DNA of 64,000 bases from Verrucomicrobiota bacterium. Its GTDB lineage: Bacteria; Verrucomicrobiota; Verrucomicrobiia; Limisphaerales; UBA9464. The stretch covers positions 49,153 to 113,152 of the forward strand of contig VHCX01000004.1 in the NCBI GenBank assembly GCA_016871615.1, read 5' to 3'. Within the stretch, counting starts at the first letter, position 1; each line of letters opens with the position of its first letter. A program made the translations under genes and the position numbers. Positions 55,128 to 64,000 of this stretch are shown here, piece after piece. The notes below the pieces were generated by a model. The model was not told the origin of the DNA. It ran no database searches and saw nothing but the letters and a program-made list of their open reading frames with translations.

Positions 55128-56138
55128 ATGAACGGACACCATGTCCATCCGCTGCGGACCCTGAGCGCGAGGGTCCTCTTCGTCCTCGCGCTCGGGCTGG
55201 CCCTGACGGCTCCGATGCGTGCCTCCGGTCCGGCCGGCCGGGTGCTCTTCGAGACCGGCTTCGAGCGCTTCGAGGGGTACGATCCGGCGCTCGATCTGGT
55301 CGATGGGCTGGGTCGCGGCCAGAACGGGTGGATGTCGGTGGGCCGGGGCGGCAACGGACTGCTCACGAACCTGCTGGCCGACTTCACCGGTCAATACGCC
55401 TACATCGGCTACCTGGGACCGACCAACCGCGACACGAGCGTGAACCTCTTCCGGCCGGTCCGGCTCCAACCCGACACCAACACCCTGCCGGTGGTGGTGT
55501 TCCGCGTGACCTTCAGCGTGCGCGACGACACGCCCTCGCCGGCGTCGGCCGACGACTTCCGGTGGAGCGTGTACACCCCGGATGACCATCGCCTGCTGAC
55601 CCTCGACTTCCATGGTCCCGACCAGTCGATCAACTACGCCCTCGACGACGGCAAGGGCTTCGTCGGCACCGGGTTCCAGTTTGAATACGGCGCGGTGTAC
55701 GATCTGGAACTCTGGATGAGCTTCGGGCGCAAGCGGTGGTCGGCGTCGCTCAACGGCGCCTCGGTGGCCTATGAGCTGCCGCTGACCACGACCCTGGCGC
55801 GACGACCGGCCCTGGGCAGCGTCGACGTCGTGTGGGCGGCCCATCCGAAGGGCACGTGGGACGACAACTACCTGCTCTTCGACGACTACCGGATCGTCGC
55901 CTATCCCCCCAACGCGGTGGCTCCGCTCATGGAGTTCGACCGCCTCGACGCGCAGGGCCGGGCCGTCCTCAAGGTCTGGGGCGAGCCGGGCGTGCGCTAC
56001 CGGATCCAGTCGAGCAACGACCTTTCGGTATGGACCGACCGCGAGACCATGTCGCCCTCGGGATCGGACGGACTGGTGGTCTGGACCGACCCGCAGCCGA
56101 CGGCCACACGGGCCTACCGGGCGGTGGCGCTGCCTTGA
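55128..56138 (+). CDS. Secreted protein with jelly-roll-like and short C-terminal domains
   Basis: This 336-residue protein has a signal peptide (LSARVLFVLALGLALTAPMRASG). The middle (about 35-270) looks like a concanavalin/LamG-type beta-sandwich, with ETGFERFEGYDPALDL, FRVTFSVRDDTPSPAS and DDYRIVAYPPN. The C-terminal 70 residues (AVLKVWGEPGVRYRIQSSNDLSVWT) resemble a short domain repeated at the ends of secreted verrucomicrobial proteins and read 'G..YRIQ.S.dL..W'. The ATG has AGGGAG upstream. The gene's last 25 bases overlap convergently with comEC. I cannot name a function; carbohydrate binding is possible. Confidence 0.72.
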   Translation: MNGHHVHPLRTLSARVLFVLALGLALTAPMRASGPAGRVLFETGFERFEGYDPALDLVDGLGRGQNGWMSVGRGGNGLLTNLLADFTGQYAYIGYLGPTNRDTSVNLFRPVRLQPDTNTLPVVVFRVTFSVRDDTPSPASADDFRWSVYTPDDHRLLTLDFHGPDQSINYALDDGKGFVGTGFQFEYGAVYDLELWMSFGRKRWSASLNGASVAYELPLTTTLARRPALGSVDVVWAAHPKGTWDDNYLLFDDYRIVAYPPNAVAPLMEFDRLDAQGRAVLKVWGEPGVRYRIQSSNDLSVWTDRETMSPSGSDGLVVWTDPQPTATRAYRAVALP

Positions 56139-58579
56139 TCCGGCACCGGACGGACGGGGCCGTCCATCCGGTCGATCCGGTGGCGCAGGGTCCCGGCGGC
56201 GTCGCGCACCTCGATCCGGTCCTCCCGGCAACGCAGCTCCAGCGCCCCGGTGCGCTCGGTCCACAGGGTCGTCCACGGACGCCCCCGCATGCGCCGGCGC
56301 AGGGCCACCGGGCTGCGCTCGGTGGCCGGACGTTCACCCGTGGCGACCACCAGCAGCCTCGGGGAGACCTGCGCGAGGAACGCCTCGGAGGCCGGCTCGC
56401 CCACCGCGGGCACCCCCGTGATCAGGACATCGGCGGCCAACCCGGATCCCTCGCGCCGCACCAGGGCCGACTGCCCCTCCGGACCCAGGTCGGGCGCCAA
56501 GAGGATCCGCCAACCGGCGGCCTCCAGACGGAGCGCCAGGGAGCCGTCATCGGCCCGGGCGAACCCGTCGGATGCGTCGGGATGCAGCACCGGCAGGGTC
56601 GCCACCGATCCGCCCCGGCCCACCCGCCGCACGGGCACCCCGTTCGAGGCGGCCAGGCCGTCGAGGGCTCGGAACCCCGGCGAACGCATCCGCCCGGTCG
56701 GGATGACCAGACTCCGGGGCGGGGCGCTGGTGAGCACCCCGGGCACCCCCCCGAGATGCCGGGTGTCGCCGTGCGAGACCGCGAGGGTCGTCAACCGGTC
56801 CACCCCGCGTGACTGGAGGAACGGCACCACCACGGCCTTGGCGGTGGACGCATCGCCGGTGTCGAGCAGCAGGTCGGCGGAGCCGCCGGGGCGGTCGATC
56901 CACACGGCCTCGCCGGAGCGGAACACGGTGACCGAGGCCGCCGGCTCCACCCACAGGCGGGCCCCGAGAAAAAGCACCCCCCAGAGCGCGGCCGCCCCCC
57001 ACCACGTCCACCGCCGCCATGGGGTGTCCAGCGAGACCGAGGCCGCGACGACCCACAGCAGCACGTAGGGGATCCACAGCCACGCACCCGGCGAGGCCGA
57101 CGACCACCACCCGCCCGGAACCGACTCGCAGGCTCGGCTGGCGGCCATCATCCCGTGCATGCCCACCCAGGCGGCCGCATTCCACAGGCCGGTGCCCACC
57201 GGGAGGACCATCGACAAGGCGTTGGCGATCAGCACCAGGCTGCTCAGCGGCACGACCACGAGGTTGGCCAGCACCGAGACGCCGCTGACCAGGTGGAAGC
57301 ACTCGACGGACATCGGCCACGAGGCCACGAGCGCGGCCAGGCCGGCCGCCACCCCGCGGCAGAGCATCCGCTCGAAGCCTTCCCACGCACGTCGGACCGG
57401 GGACCAGCGGGAGGCCGGCAGCAGCGGGTCCGGCGCCCAGGGTCGGCGGGCCATCCACCAGGCCTCCCAGCCGGCGGGGAAGACCGCCAGCGCCGCGACC
57501 ACGAGGAACGACAGCAGGAAACCGGCCTGGAAGAGCTGACCGGGCTCGTCCAGCAGGATGAAGAGGGCGGCCAGCGACAACGAATTGAGCAGGTCGCCGG
57601 GGCGCTCGAGCATCCAGGTGCCCACCACCACCGAGGTCATGACGGCCGAGCGGACGGCCGAGGGCTGCCAACCCGTCGCCGCCACGTAGAACCAGATCAA
57701 CGGCAGCGACAACCCACCGCAGACGGCCCGCGGCGCGCCGAAGACCCGGAACGACTGCACGAGGATCAGGGCGATCAGGGCGATGTGCAGCCCGCTGATG
57801 GCGAAGACATGGAGCGTGCCCGAGCGCATGAACCCGTCGTCCACGTCGCCGGCCAGACCGGTGCGCCATCCCAGGGCCATGGCCCAGATCAGGCGGGTCG
57901 CCCCATCCTCGGGGATGCCCTGCGAGAGACGCGCGCGGGCCCACGCCAGGAACCGCTCGCTCCACGGCGAAGCATCGCTCGCACCGGGACCGAGGACCCA
58001 GTCCGCGGGGGCCTCGCAACGCACCTGCAGGCCGATGCCCTGCCGTCGCAGGAAGGTGGCATGATCGAAGAGGCCCGGGGCGGCGGGGCCGGGCGGGGCG
58101 GCGACCAACCCGGAGATCTCCACCGACTGGCCGCGGAAGAAGCGGGAATCCGGGACGCCCTGACTGCTGATCATCACCCGGCCGCTGGCGGACTCCCAAC
58201 CCTCCCCGGGACGACGCCATCCGCTCACGCGGAGCCGGACCACCGTGCGCTCGACCCATTGGCCCCGGCGCTCCGTCAGGCGCACCGAGGGCGTTTCATC
58301 GAGGATCCCGCGCACGATGCCCAATTCGCCCGACGCATCGACGCGCCCCCGAAGATCGTCGGGGGCCATCGGCCACTGGGTGGCCCGATAGGACAGGGCC
58401 CCGGCCCCGAAGAGCGCCAGGCCGATGCCCACGGCAAACCCCCGCGTCCACAACCCGGCCAGGGCCAGCCCGAGCAGGGCCGGAAGCACCGACAAGGCTC
58501 CGGCGTCGCCAGGCACCGCCTCGGCCGCGGCGATGCCCGCGGCGACGCAGAGGGCGGGGAGCAACAGGGGGCGGCGCAT
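56114..58579 (-). CDS. comEC: ComEC/Rec2 family DNA uptake protein with a degenerate metallo-beta-lactamase domain
   Basis: ComEC forms the inner-membrane channel for DNA during natural transformation. The 821-residue protein has an N-terminal OB-like DUF4131 region (WPMAPDDLRGRVDASGELG), then the multi-spanning Competence domain (about 220-520, LHVFAISGLHIALIALIL) with about ten helices. A C-terminal metallo-beta-lactamase fold (about 560-790) follows. The usual SHxDxDH motif is SHGDTRHLGG here, with Arg replacing the second Asp. The later HHGS motif is replaced by GVPAVGEPAS. The nuclease centre is therefore probably inactive. ATG 58579 starts the mature N-terminus, with GGGGA eight bases upstream inside a palindrome. 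The 3' end overlaps the converging gene. Confidence 0.9.
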   Translation of the reverse strand: MRRPLLLPALCVAAGIAAAEAVPGDAGALSVLPALLGLALAGLWTRGFAVGIGLALFGAGALSYRATQWPMAPDDLRGRVDASGELGIVRGILDETPSVRLTERRGQWVERTVVRLRVSGWRRPGEGWESASGRVMISSQGVPDSRFFRGQSVEISGLVAAPPGPAAPGLFDHATFLRRQGIGLQVRCEAPADWVLGPGASDASPWSERFLAWARARLSQGIPEDGATRLIWAMALGWRTGLAGDVDDGFMRSGTLHVFAISGLHIALIALILVQSFRVFGAPRAVCGGLSLPLIWFYVAATGWQPSAVRSAVMTSVVVGTWMLERPGDLLNSLSLAALFILLDEPGQLFQAGFLLSFLVVAALAVFPAGWEAWWMARRPWAPDPLLPASRWSPVRRAWEGFERMLCRGVAAGLAALVASWPMSVECFHLVSGVSVLANLVVVPLSSLVLIANALSMVLPVGTGLWNAAAWVGMHGMMAASRACESVPGGWWSSASPGAWLWIPYVLLWVVAASVSLDTPWRRWTWWGAAALWGVLFLGARLWVEPAASVTVFRSGEAVWIDRPGGSADLLLDTGDASTAKAVVVPFLQSRGVDRLTTLAVSHGDTRHLGGVPGVLTSAPPRSLVIPTGRMRSPGFRALDGLAASNGVPVRRVGRGGSVATLPVLHPDASDGFARADDGSLALRLEAAGWRILLAPDLGPEGQSALVRREGSGLAADVLITGVPAVGEPASEAFLAQVSPRLLVVATGERPATERSPVALRRRMRGRPWTTLWTERTGALELRCREDRIEVRDAAGTLRHRIDRMDGPVRPVPDQGSATAR

Positions 58580-58592
58580 GGGGAAATTCCCC
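58580..58592. repeat. Palindrome GGGGAAATTCCCC at the comEC ribosome binding site
   Basis: The six-base arms GGGGAA and TTCCCC flank one central A and sit directly against the comEC start codon, covering its probable ribosome binding site. It could be an operator or translational control site. Chance is also possible. Confidence 0.4.
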
Positions 58593-58742
58593 AGGACGAC
58601 GGTTCGGGCTCCTGGAGGCTCCCCGGAGTCTTCGCGCTCCCCGGTGGCGAATTCAACGTGGTTTCGCCCCGGGCCGCCGGTTCCCATGGAGATCCCTTCC
58701 GGGAGGGGATCGGGCCGGACGGGCCGGACGGACCCCAGGGAA

Positions 58743-59237
58743 TCATTCGGGGCGGCGGCCAGATTGATGCCCGCGGCGCCTCCAGAGCATCGCCGCGGCC
58801 AGGCCCAACCCGGCGCCCACGCCGTCGATCAGCACATCCCAGGCGGTGCCGACGCGCGTAGGGACAAAACTCTGGTGCCACTCGTCGGAGACCGCGTAGA
58901 GCACGCAGAAGCCCCAGGCCATGAGAGACGGACGGGACAGCCAGCCCGAGGCCGACAGACGCGGCCAGAACCGGAACAGTCGGCAGGCCAGAACCGCCAG
59001 CACGGCATACTCGGAGAGGTGGGCCAGCTTACGCACGAGGAAGATTACCTCGTCTAGGGTGGCCGACGAAGCTCCTGGCATCAGCCACCGCAACAACGGC
59101 CCCAGCAGGCGCGAGCCCCGGCGTCCCGACTCGGCATCGGACGACGCCCAGAAGATCACCGCCATCCACAGCACCAGGGGAGCCCAGTACCGGAGCCGTT
59201 GGAATACCCCTGACACGACCACGATGGAACCAAGCAC
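58743..59237 (-). CDS. VanZ-family membrane protein
   Basis: This 164-residue protein has four predicted membrane helices and the VanZ signatures WMAVIFWASSD, VRKLAHLSEYAVLA and SDEWHQSFVPTRVGTAWDVLIDGVGAGLG. VanZ proteins lower susceptibility to glycopeptides such as teicoplanin in some bacteria, but homologues are widespread and mostly of unknown role. The start is a GTG at 59237; nearby GTG codons at 59222 and 59216 are alternatives. It lies 163 bases upstream of comEC on the same strand. Confidence 0.87.
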   Translation of the reverse strand: MLGSIVVVSGVFQRLRYWAPLVLWMAVIFWASSDAESGRRGSRLLGPLLRWLMPGASSATLDEVIFLVRKLAHLSEYAVLAVLACRLFRFWPRLSASGWLSRPSLMAWGFCVLYAVSDEWHQSFVPTRVGTAWDVLIDGVGAGLGLAAAMLWRRRGHQSGRRPE

Positions 59238-59292
59238 ACGGCGACCCGGGAAGGATCAAAACCGGTGGCACCCCGGCCGGCACCGATACCGA

Positions 59293-60096
59293 TCAGTTCT
59301 TGCCGCGACCGTCGTCGCCGGTCCAGTTGCCGATCTCCGGGTGCGGCTCGTTGTCGTTGTTCCAGCGGGCACGCCAGGTGGTGTTGAGCGGATTGACCAC
59401 CTCGCGGCGCAGCGCCGACTCGGCATGGCCGTCGGCGAACATGATGTTGCAGCGCAGGTTGTGCCGCTTGGCCGGCCACTGGTCCCGCTCCTTGGGATCG
59501 ATGTTCCCGTCCCACGAGCGGTCGGTGAGGCTGTCGGCGAGCATGATCATGTCGGAGGGCGCCTTGACGCGGGTCTCGGGCATCTCCGGTTGACCCGGCG
59601 GGTTGATGTCGCCACCGAGGCCCAGTTGCTGGCCGATGTCGGCGGTCGGGTTGCGCAGGCCCCAGTCGTTGTAGCCGAAGCTGAACCGCGAGCCCGCGCC
59701 CGAGGCCAGCACCAGGTTGATGCCCTGAGGGAAGGTCTTGTTCACGTTGGTGTCCCACTGGGCGTCCTTGGGATTGGCCGGGCAGTAGAACGACGCACGG
59801 TTGGTGCCCATCTCGCCGAAGAGCCGCAACGGCCAGAGGTAGTAGAACTCGGGCACCTTGATGCAACCCGGGTACTTCTGGTGGTTCTGCGTGTACATCG
59901 CGGTGGCGATGCCCATCTGGCGCTGGTTGTTGATGCAACTGATGCCCAGGGCCTTGGCCTTGGCCTTGGCGAGGGCCGGGAGGAGCATTCCGGCGAGGAT
60001 CGCGATGATGGCGATCACCACCAGCAACTCGATGAGGGTGAAGGCGGCGGGTTGGCGGCGGCGGCAGCACCGGATCTGGGAAAGCGGAGGAATCAT
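59293..60096 (-). CDS. Prepilin-like protein with H-x9-DG motif, second copy
   Basis: This 267-residue paralogue of the 17758-18606 protein has the leader [18 protein letters not shown] before [31 protein letters not shown] and a soluble domain with [12 protein letters not shown] (H-x9-DG). The leader has a double Cys and five Arg, so it is strongly basic. Fold and predicted membrane insertion are as in the first copy, but the soluble domains have diverged beyond the first 50 residues. It is upstream of VanZ on the same strand, 55 bases apart. The substrate or apparatus it serves is unknown. Confidence 0.87.
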   Translation of the reverse strand: MIPPLSQIRCCRRRQPAAFTLIELLVVIAIIAILAGMLLPALAKAKAKALGISCINNQRQMGIATAMYTQNHQKYPGCIKVPEFYYLWPLRLFGEMGTNRASFYCPANPKDAQWDTNVNKTFPQGINLVLASGAGSRFSFGYNDWGLRNPTADIGQQLGLGGDINPPGQPEMPETRVKAPSDMIMLADSLTDRSWDGNIDPKERDQWPAKRHNLRCNIMFADGHAESALRREVVNPLNTTWRARWNNDNEPHPEIGNWTGDDGRGKN

Positions 60097-60221
60097 GGGA
60101 TTGGGGGGCTTTCAGGCTACCCGAAGATGCGAGCAAAAATCCGGACGCTTCGCCAACGGAATCTCGGTACCTGCAATCCCGATCCCCAGCGCCTCGGCAA
60201 CGGGTGGCTTCCCTGGCGGGG

Positions 60222-60656
60222 TCAACGGGATTCCCAGGGCTCCAGGCGCCAGGGCCCGAGGGGCTGGCCGAAGCGGGTCCGCCCGGACCAGGAGCCCAGC
60301 GACTCGAGATTCCCGCTCCGGCAATCGCGCAGCGTCAACCGGTCATGATCGACCCAGAAGACGGCGACCTGCCGCCACTGACGCCCCAGGTCGATCGCCG
60401 CAGCCGGCGATCCCGTGGCCACTGCCCAACCGGGCTCCTGATGGGCGAGGTCGGGCGAGCCGCCGATGACCCGGAACCGGCTCCAGCCCAGTCGGTCCAA
60501 TTCGGCGGCCAACGCGGCATCGGCCGACTGGTTGGTGGCGTCGTCGCAAGACCGGTCGTCCGGATTGCAGGCCGTGACGATGGCGAAGGCCCGCGACGGA
60601 ACCGCGTCCCCGGTGATGGCACACCAGAAACGGGCCGTGCGATGGGCCGGGTTCAT
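60222..60656 (-). CDS. DUF3293 domain-containing protein
   Basis: This 144-residue cytoplasmic protein fits DUF3293, with FAIVTACNPDDRS near the N-terminus, AALAAELDRLGWSRFRVIGGSPDLAHQEPGWAV in the middle and the final GRQWRQVAVFWVDHDRLTLRDC. The ORF track lists a longer frame from 61127, but that lies inside the cytochrome gene in another frame. ATG 60656 overlaps the cytochrome stop codon as ATGA, so the two are translationally coupled. The function of DUF3293 is not established. Coupling with an exported cytochrome is odd because this protein has no signal peptide. Confidence 0.82.
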   Translation of the reverse strand: MNPAHRTARFWCAITGDAVPSRAFAIVTACNPDDRSCDDATNQSADAALAAELDRLGWSRFRVIGGSPDLAHQEPGWAVATGSPAAAIDLGRQWRQVAVFWVDHDRLTLRDCRSGNLESLGSWSGRTRFGQPLGPWRLEPWESR

Positions 60657-63600
60657 CGGCCGCCCCCGGCGCCCGTCGCGGGAGCGCCCGGCCGCACGGC
60701 CCTCTCCCCGCGGATGAAGGCGATCAGGTCGCGGAGTTCCTGGGGTGAGCGGCCCGACTCCAAGCCCTCGGGCATCAGCGAGAGCCCGGTCGAGCGCAGG
60801 GAGCGGATCCGCGGGCGCGGCAGGACGACCGTCTGCTCGCCGGCCTGGCGGAGGGTCACCGAGTCGGCGCGCTGCGCCTCGAGCAGGCCCGTGACCGAGT
60901 CGCCGTCGACGGTCTCGGCCAAGTAGGCCACGAAGGCGGGGTTCATCGCCATGTTGGGATCGAGGATGTTGGACAGCAGGTCCTCCACGCTGCGGTGGGC
61001 CGAGCCGGCCAGCTCCGGCCCGACGCGCATGCCGATGCCGTCGACCCGGTGGCAGTTCGCGCAGGACGCCTCGAACACCGCCCGGCCGCGGCCGGCGTCC
61101 CCGGTGGCCGGGAGCCTGGCCAGCCACTCGTCCACCACCCGGCTGCGGTTGGAATACTCCTCATCGCTCCAGAAGCGCGCCGCGCGGGTGCGGATGTCGG
61201 ACGGTCCGCCCCGCAGCAACCGGCGACGCTGCTCGAGGTCGAGGTTCAGTTCACCCACCCGGATCGCCCCGGACTCGACGGCATCCAGCAGGTCGCCATG
61301 CAGCGCGCGGCGCTCCGCCAGCAACCGACCCACGCGACCCCGAAGCGCGGGCGGCAGCCCGGGCCACCGCTCGACGAGCCACCGGCCGAGGCCGGGCGGC
61401 TGGAGGCTCTCGAGCACCTCGAGCACGGCGGCCTGGATCCCGGGATCCTCATCCGGCGTGCCGAGATGGCGGGCAAGGACCCCGAGACGGTCGGGCGAGG
61501 CCCCGGCCCATTCGAGTGCCTTGAGCCGGGGCAACCGCACGGCCTCGGGCAGGGATCGGTCGGTGGCCATGCGGAACGCCTCGGCAAGGACCCGGTCGAC
61601 GGCCGGGTCGGCCGGCACCTCGAGGCGGCGCATGAGACGCAGGGCCGGGATCCACTCGGGAGCGTCGGCCCGGGCGGCCAGGTCGGTCACGGCCCGACGG
61701 GCCTCGGCCGGCACCGTCGGCACCCCGCCCGCCCGCGCCAACCCGGCCTCCAGGCCCTCGAGCAGGGGAGCCCGCCATGCCGGCTGGGCGGACAGGCTCC
61801 CGAGGAGACCCAGCGCATCCCCAAGGGCGGAAGGGGCCGTCGAGGCCTGGACGGCCACGGACTCGGCGAGGTCCCGCAGCGCCGGCCCCGGGTCGGGGGA
61901 GACCGAACCGGGCGGGGCGGCGGATGCCAACCGTTCGAACACCCGGGAGGCCTCGCCCGGTCGCAACGAGCCCAGGATGGCGCGCCGGGTCCAGGGACTG
62001 TCGACGTCGCGCCAGTACAGCGCGGCGAGCGCCTCGACCGCTGCCGGGGTCCCTGCGGCGCCGAGCGCCTGGGCGGCCTGGAAGCGCAGGCGCGGCAGCG
62101 GGTCGGCCGCGAGGGCGAGCACCCGGGCCTGCAGCGACGGCTCGGCGGACAGACGGGGCTCGGACCAGCGAAGCGCGTTCTCCCGCACGCCGGGGTGCGG
62201 GTCGGACAGCGCCGCCAGGAGGTCGGTCGACGACAGCGCCCCGAGGATACGCAAGGTGGCCAGCGAATGCAGCCTCCCCTCCGGCGAGGCCTCGTTCCCG
62301 GTGGCGGCCAACCGCCGGAGGGCCGGGATCGTCTCCCGGGCCTGGCGCTCGTGGAGCAGGCGCTGGGCGGTGAGCCGCACCCACGGGTTCGGGTCGGCCA
62401 GGTGGCGGACCCACTGCGCCGGGGTCATCGCCGCCAGCCCGGGAAACCGGCGTGGCGCGCCGCCGCGGGGGGTGATCCGGTGGATGCGACCGCGATCCTG
62501 GCCGGCCCGCAGGTCCAGCGAGGCCCGAACCTTCTGCGGGATGTAGTCCGGGTGCTCGATGACATCGCGCTGCATGTCCAGCAGGTACAGGGCACCGTCG
62601 GGCCCCGTCTCGAGGGCCACCGGCCGGAAGGACGGGTCCCGGCTGGCGAGGAACTCCCGGTCCGAGTCCTCGAAGGCCCGGGATGCCCGGAACACCGGCC
62701 CGTCCGGGCGGATCACGTCGCGGTGCACGACATGGCCCACCACGTCGCAGACGAAGACCGATCCCTGCAGGTCGCGGGGGAAGATCGGCGACTCGCACAA
62801 CCCCATGCCCCCGGCGGCCGAGAAGTGGCCCGCCTGCTCCGGGTGATTGGGCCGGGTCTCCGGCTCGGCGACCGGGAAGATCCGGGCCATCTCGCCATGG
62901 TCGGAGATGCTGCCCGTGATCGGAACATCCGGGAATCCCGGGTTGCGCCGCGCGTGGGCCAAGGGCAGGAACCGGTGCTGGATGTGGTCGATGTTGTAGG
63001 TCGTGTACCCGCGCCCCCAGGCGTCGAAGACCAGCCCGAAGCCCCCGCCGGTACGGGCCGTCAGCTCGACCTCGCCCGTGTCGGGATCGAAGGCGAAGTC
63101 ATGGTCGCCCAGGGTGACGGGCGGCGCGCCGTCCCGCAACGGCGAGGTCAGTCGGCCGCCATTGCCGCCATTGGCGACATGCACCCGGCCGTCGAGGTGG
63201 TAGCGAAGGCTGTTGGCCAGCGAATCGCTGACCCCGAGGCCCAGGCCCCGGAGCACGACCGTCCTCCGGTCGGCCTGCCCGTCGCCATCGGTGTCTTGGA
63301 GGAAGACGATCTCCGGCGGGGCCAGTGCCAGCACGCCATCGCGCCAGGGCAGCACGCTGGTCGCATAGCCGAGGCCGGATGCGAACACGGTCGACCGATC
63401 CGGCCGGCCGTCGCCATCGGTGTCCACCAGCCGGCGCACCGTGCTTCCGGGCTTCCCGGCAGGGCCGGCGCCGTAGGGATAATCGCGGCATTCCGCGACA
63501 TAGACCGACCCGTCGGCTGCGAAGGCCAACCCCACCGGATCCACCACGTGCGGTTCCGCGCACCACAGCTCGGACTCCAACCTGGGGTCGAGCGAGAACC

Positions 63601-63697
63601 CCGGCCGCGCATCTGCCCCGGACAACGATCCGGCCCCGATCAGGACGACGATCCCCAATGAGCCGAGCTTCCAGGTCGATCCTCCTCTAAGATTCAT
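60653..63697 (-). CDS. PVC-type heme-binding CxxCH protein, second copy
   Basis: This 1014-residue exported protein has a signal peptide (WKLGSLGIVVLIGAGSLSGA), an N-terminal dehydrogenase-like propeller (about 35-420, DPVGLAFAADGSVYVAECRDYPYG, LVDTDGDGRPDRSTVF), a long HEAT-repeat section (about 430-850, VRHLADPNPWVRLTAQRLLHE) and a cytochrome c domain with FEASCANCHRVDGIG near residue 880. It is larger than the copy at 9407-12064 because its HEAT region is longer. The calcium-binding DTDGDG motifs recall thrombospondin repeats. ATG 63697 is followed, not preceded, by AGAGGAGG, an unusual arrangement. It is coupled to the DUF3293 gene. Confidence 0.88.
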   Translation of the reverse strand: MNLRGGSTWKLGSLGIVVLIGAGSLSGADARPGFSLDPRLESELWCAEPHVVDPVGLAFAADGSVYVAECRDYPYGAGPAGKPGSTVRRLVDTDGDGRPDRSTVFASGLGYATSVLPWRDGVLALAPPEIVFLQDTDGDGQADRRTVVLRGLGLGVSDSLANSLRYHLDGRVHVANGGNGGRLTSPLRDGAPPVTLGDHDFAFDPDTGEVELTARTGGGFGLVFDAWGRGYTTYNIDHIQHRFLPLAHARRNPGFPDVPITGSISDHGEMARIFPVAEPETRPNHPEQAGHFSAAGGMGLCESPIFPRDLQGSVFVCDVVGHVVHRDVIRPDGPVFRASRAFEDSDREFLASRDPSFRPVALETGPDGALYLLDMQRDVIEHPDYIPQKVRASLDLRAGQDRGRIHRITPRGGAPRRFPGLAAMTPAQWVRHLADPNPWVRLTAQRLLHERQARETIPALRRLAATGNEASPEGRLHSLATLRILGALSSTDLLAALSDPHPGVRENALRWSEPRLSAEPSLQARVLALAADPLPRLRFQAAQALGAAGTPAAVEALAALYWRDVDSPWTRRAILGSLRPGEASRVFERLASAAPPGSVSPDPGPALRDLAESVAVQASTAPSALGDALGLLGSLSAQPAWRAPLLEGLEAGLARAGGVPTVPAEARRAVTDLAARADAPEWIPALRLMRRLEVPADPAVDRVLAEAFRMATDRSLPEAVRLPRLKALEWAGASPDRLGVLARHLGTPDEDPGIQAAVLEVLESLQPPGLGRWLVERWPGLPPALRGRVGRLLAERRALHGDLLDAVESGAIRVGELNLDLEQRRRLLRGGPSDIRTRAARFWSDEEYSNRSRVVDEWLARLPATGDAGRGRAVFEASCANCHRVDGIGMRVGPELAGSAHRSVEDLLSNILDPNMAMNPAFVAYLAETVDGDSVTGLLEAQRADSVTLRQAGEQTVVLPRPRIRSLRSTGLSLMPEGLESGRSPQELRDLIAFIRGERAVRPGAPATGAGGGR

Positions 63698-64000
63698 GGC
63701 CGCAGCATACCCCGGCCGGACCGCTCATCAACACGGAGGACGGTGCCCCATGAACCACACGTAAACAGGCGGGGACCTCGGTCGGTCACTACGATTCGGG
63801 ATCGAGCGGGCTGGCGTCGGACCCTCCTGCGACGCTCCATGCGCTGCATCGACGTATTGGCACGGGGCTCGAGGCTCAATCCAGTCGGGCGGACGAGCAC
63901 GCCACCGCTTCTGACGCGTGGACTTGGGGTGCCGATGAGGCCGGAAACCGGAACCGGAGTCAGGGCGGGCGGGACGGGTCGGCTCGACGCGTGGCGTCTC
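63698..64000. other. Terminal 303 bases without a recognised gene
   Basis: This stretch should contain the promoter of the PVC cytochrome gene at its left side. A 68-residue minus-strand ORF (63694-63900) overlaps the cytochrome start, lacks family features and is not accepted. Nothing else is recognisable, and the region may continue into a gene outside the window. Confidence 0.5.

Noticed and set aside
63694-63900. 68-residue minus-strand ORF
   Set aside because: It overlaps the cytochrome start codon, has no family features, and its Arg-rich composition is common in shadow frames.

Overview
The window is a GC-rich chromosomal segment that most likely comes from a Verrucomicrobiota bacterium, probably a Limisphaerales/Pedosphaera-type lineage. 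The evidence is the type of gene families present: two prepilin-like proteins with the N-terminus [22 protein letters not shown] and an H-x9-DG motif, two PVC-type heme-binding CxxCH proteins, a DUF1549/DUF1553 protein, a TPR/CRTAC1 (ASPIC-UnbV) lipoprotein pair, RCC1/thrombospondin-3 and TIG-repeat surface proteins, and a Gram-negative lpxD. No rRNA, tRNA, CRISPR array or complete transposase was recognised. Shine-Dalgarno motifs are usually weak, so many starts rest on homology, signal peptides or ATGA/GTGA overlaps.

Layout. 1-4.3 kb: a dicarboxylate/amino acid symporter, then a minus-strand phosphodiesterase/methyltransferase pair and shikimate kinase. 4.5-8.1 kb: full-length pyruvate carboxylase. 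8.2-12.1 kb: an RlmM-like rRNA methyltransferase and the first PVC cytochrome. 12.2-15.8 kb: a signalling locus with a class III cyclase-TPR gene broken by an in-frame TGA and a one-base slip in a G7 run, a small coupled protein downstream, and a divergent cyclic-nucleotide-binding protein. 16.1-18.6 kb: purF and a pseudopilin. 18.7-27.4 kb: a secreted-protein block (TPR protein, CRTAC1 lipoprotein, HEAT lipoprotein and a 1542-residue three-module RCC1 protein). 27.5-30.1 kb: a sialidase-like protein, a methyltransferase and a small unknown. 30.1-37.7 kb: divergent purH and purN, a hydrolase, two tandem HGSNAT-like membrane acyltransferases, an Lrp/AsnC regulator and a PQQ-propeller protein followed by a 25-bp tandem repeat. 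37.8-44.2 kb: a DUF1549/1553 protein, a 202-bp element with terminal inverted repeats that supplies the lpxD stop codon, lpxD, and an S9 peptidase. 44.4-49.8 kb: the imuA-imuB-dnaE2 mutasome cassette. 49.8-63.7 kb: TIG-repeat protein, DUF6600 lipoprotein, a secreted protein, a ComEC with a degenerate metallo-beta-lactamase site, VanZ, a second pseudopilin, and a second PVC cytochrome coupled to a DUF3293 protein.

How the genes fit together. Central metabolism and housekeeping (pyc, aroK, purF/H/N, lpxD, rlmM) are interleaved with a large set of secreted proteins that suggests a polymer-degrading lifestyle with a complex cell surface. The locus that most deserves follow-up is the damaged cyclase beside its apparent cyclic-nucleotide effector. 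The inverted-repeat element fused to lpxD, the ComEC active-site loss, the mutasome cassette and the tandem acyltransferases come next. I did not find a wholly new multi-gene defence or biosynthetic system. The nearest to undescribed are the coupled small proteins and the cyclase/effector locus.
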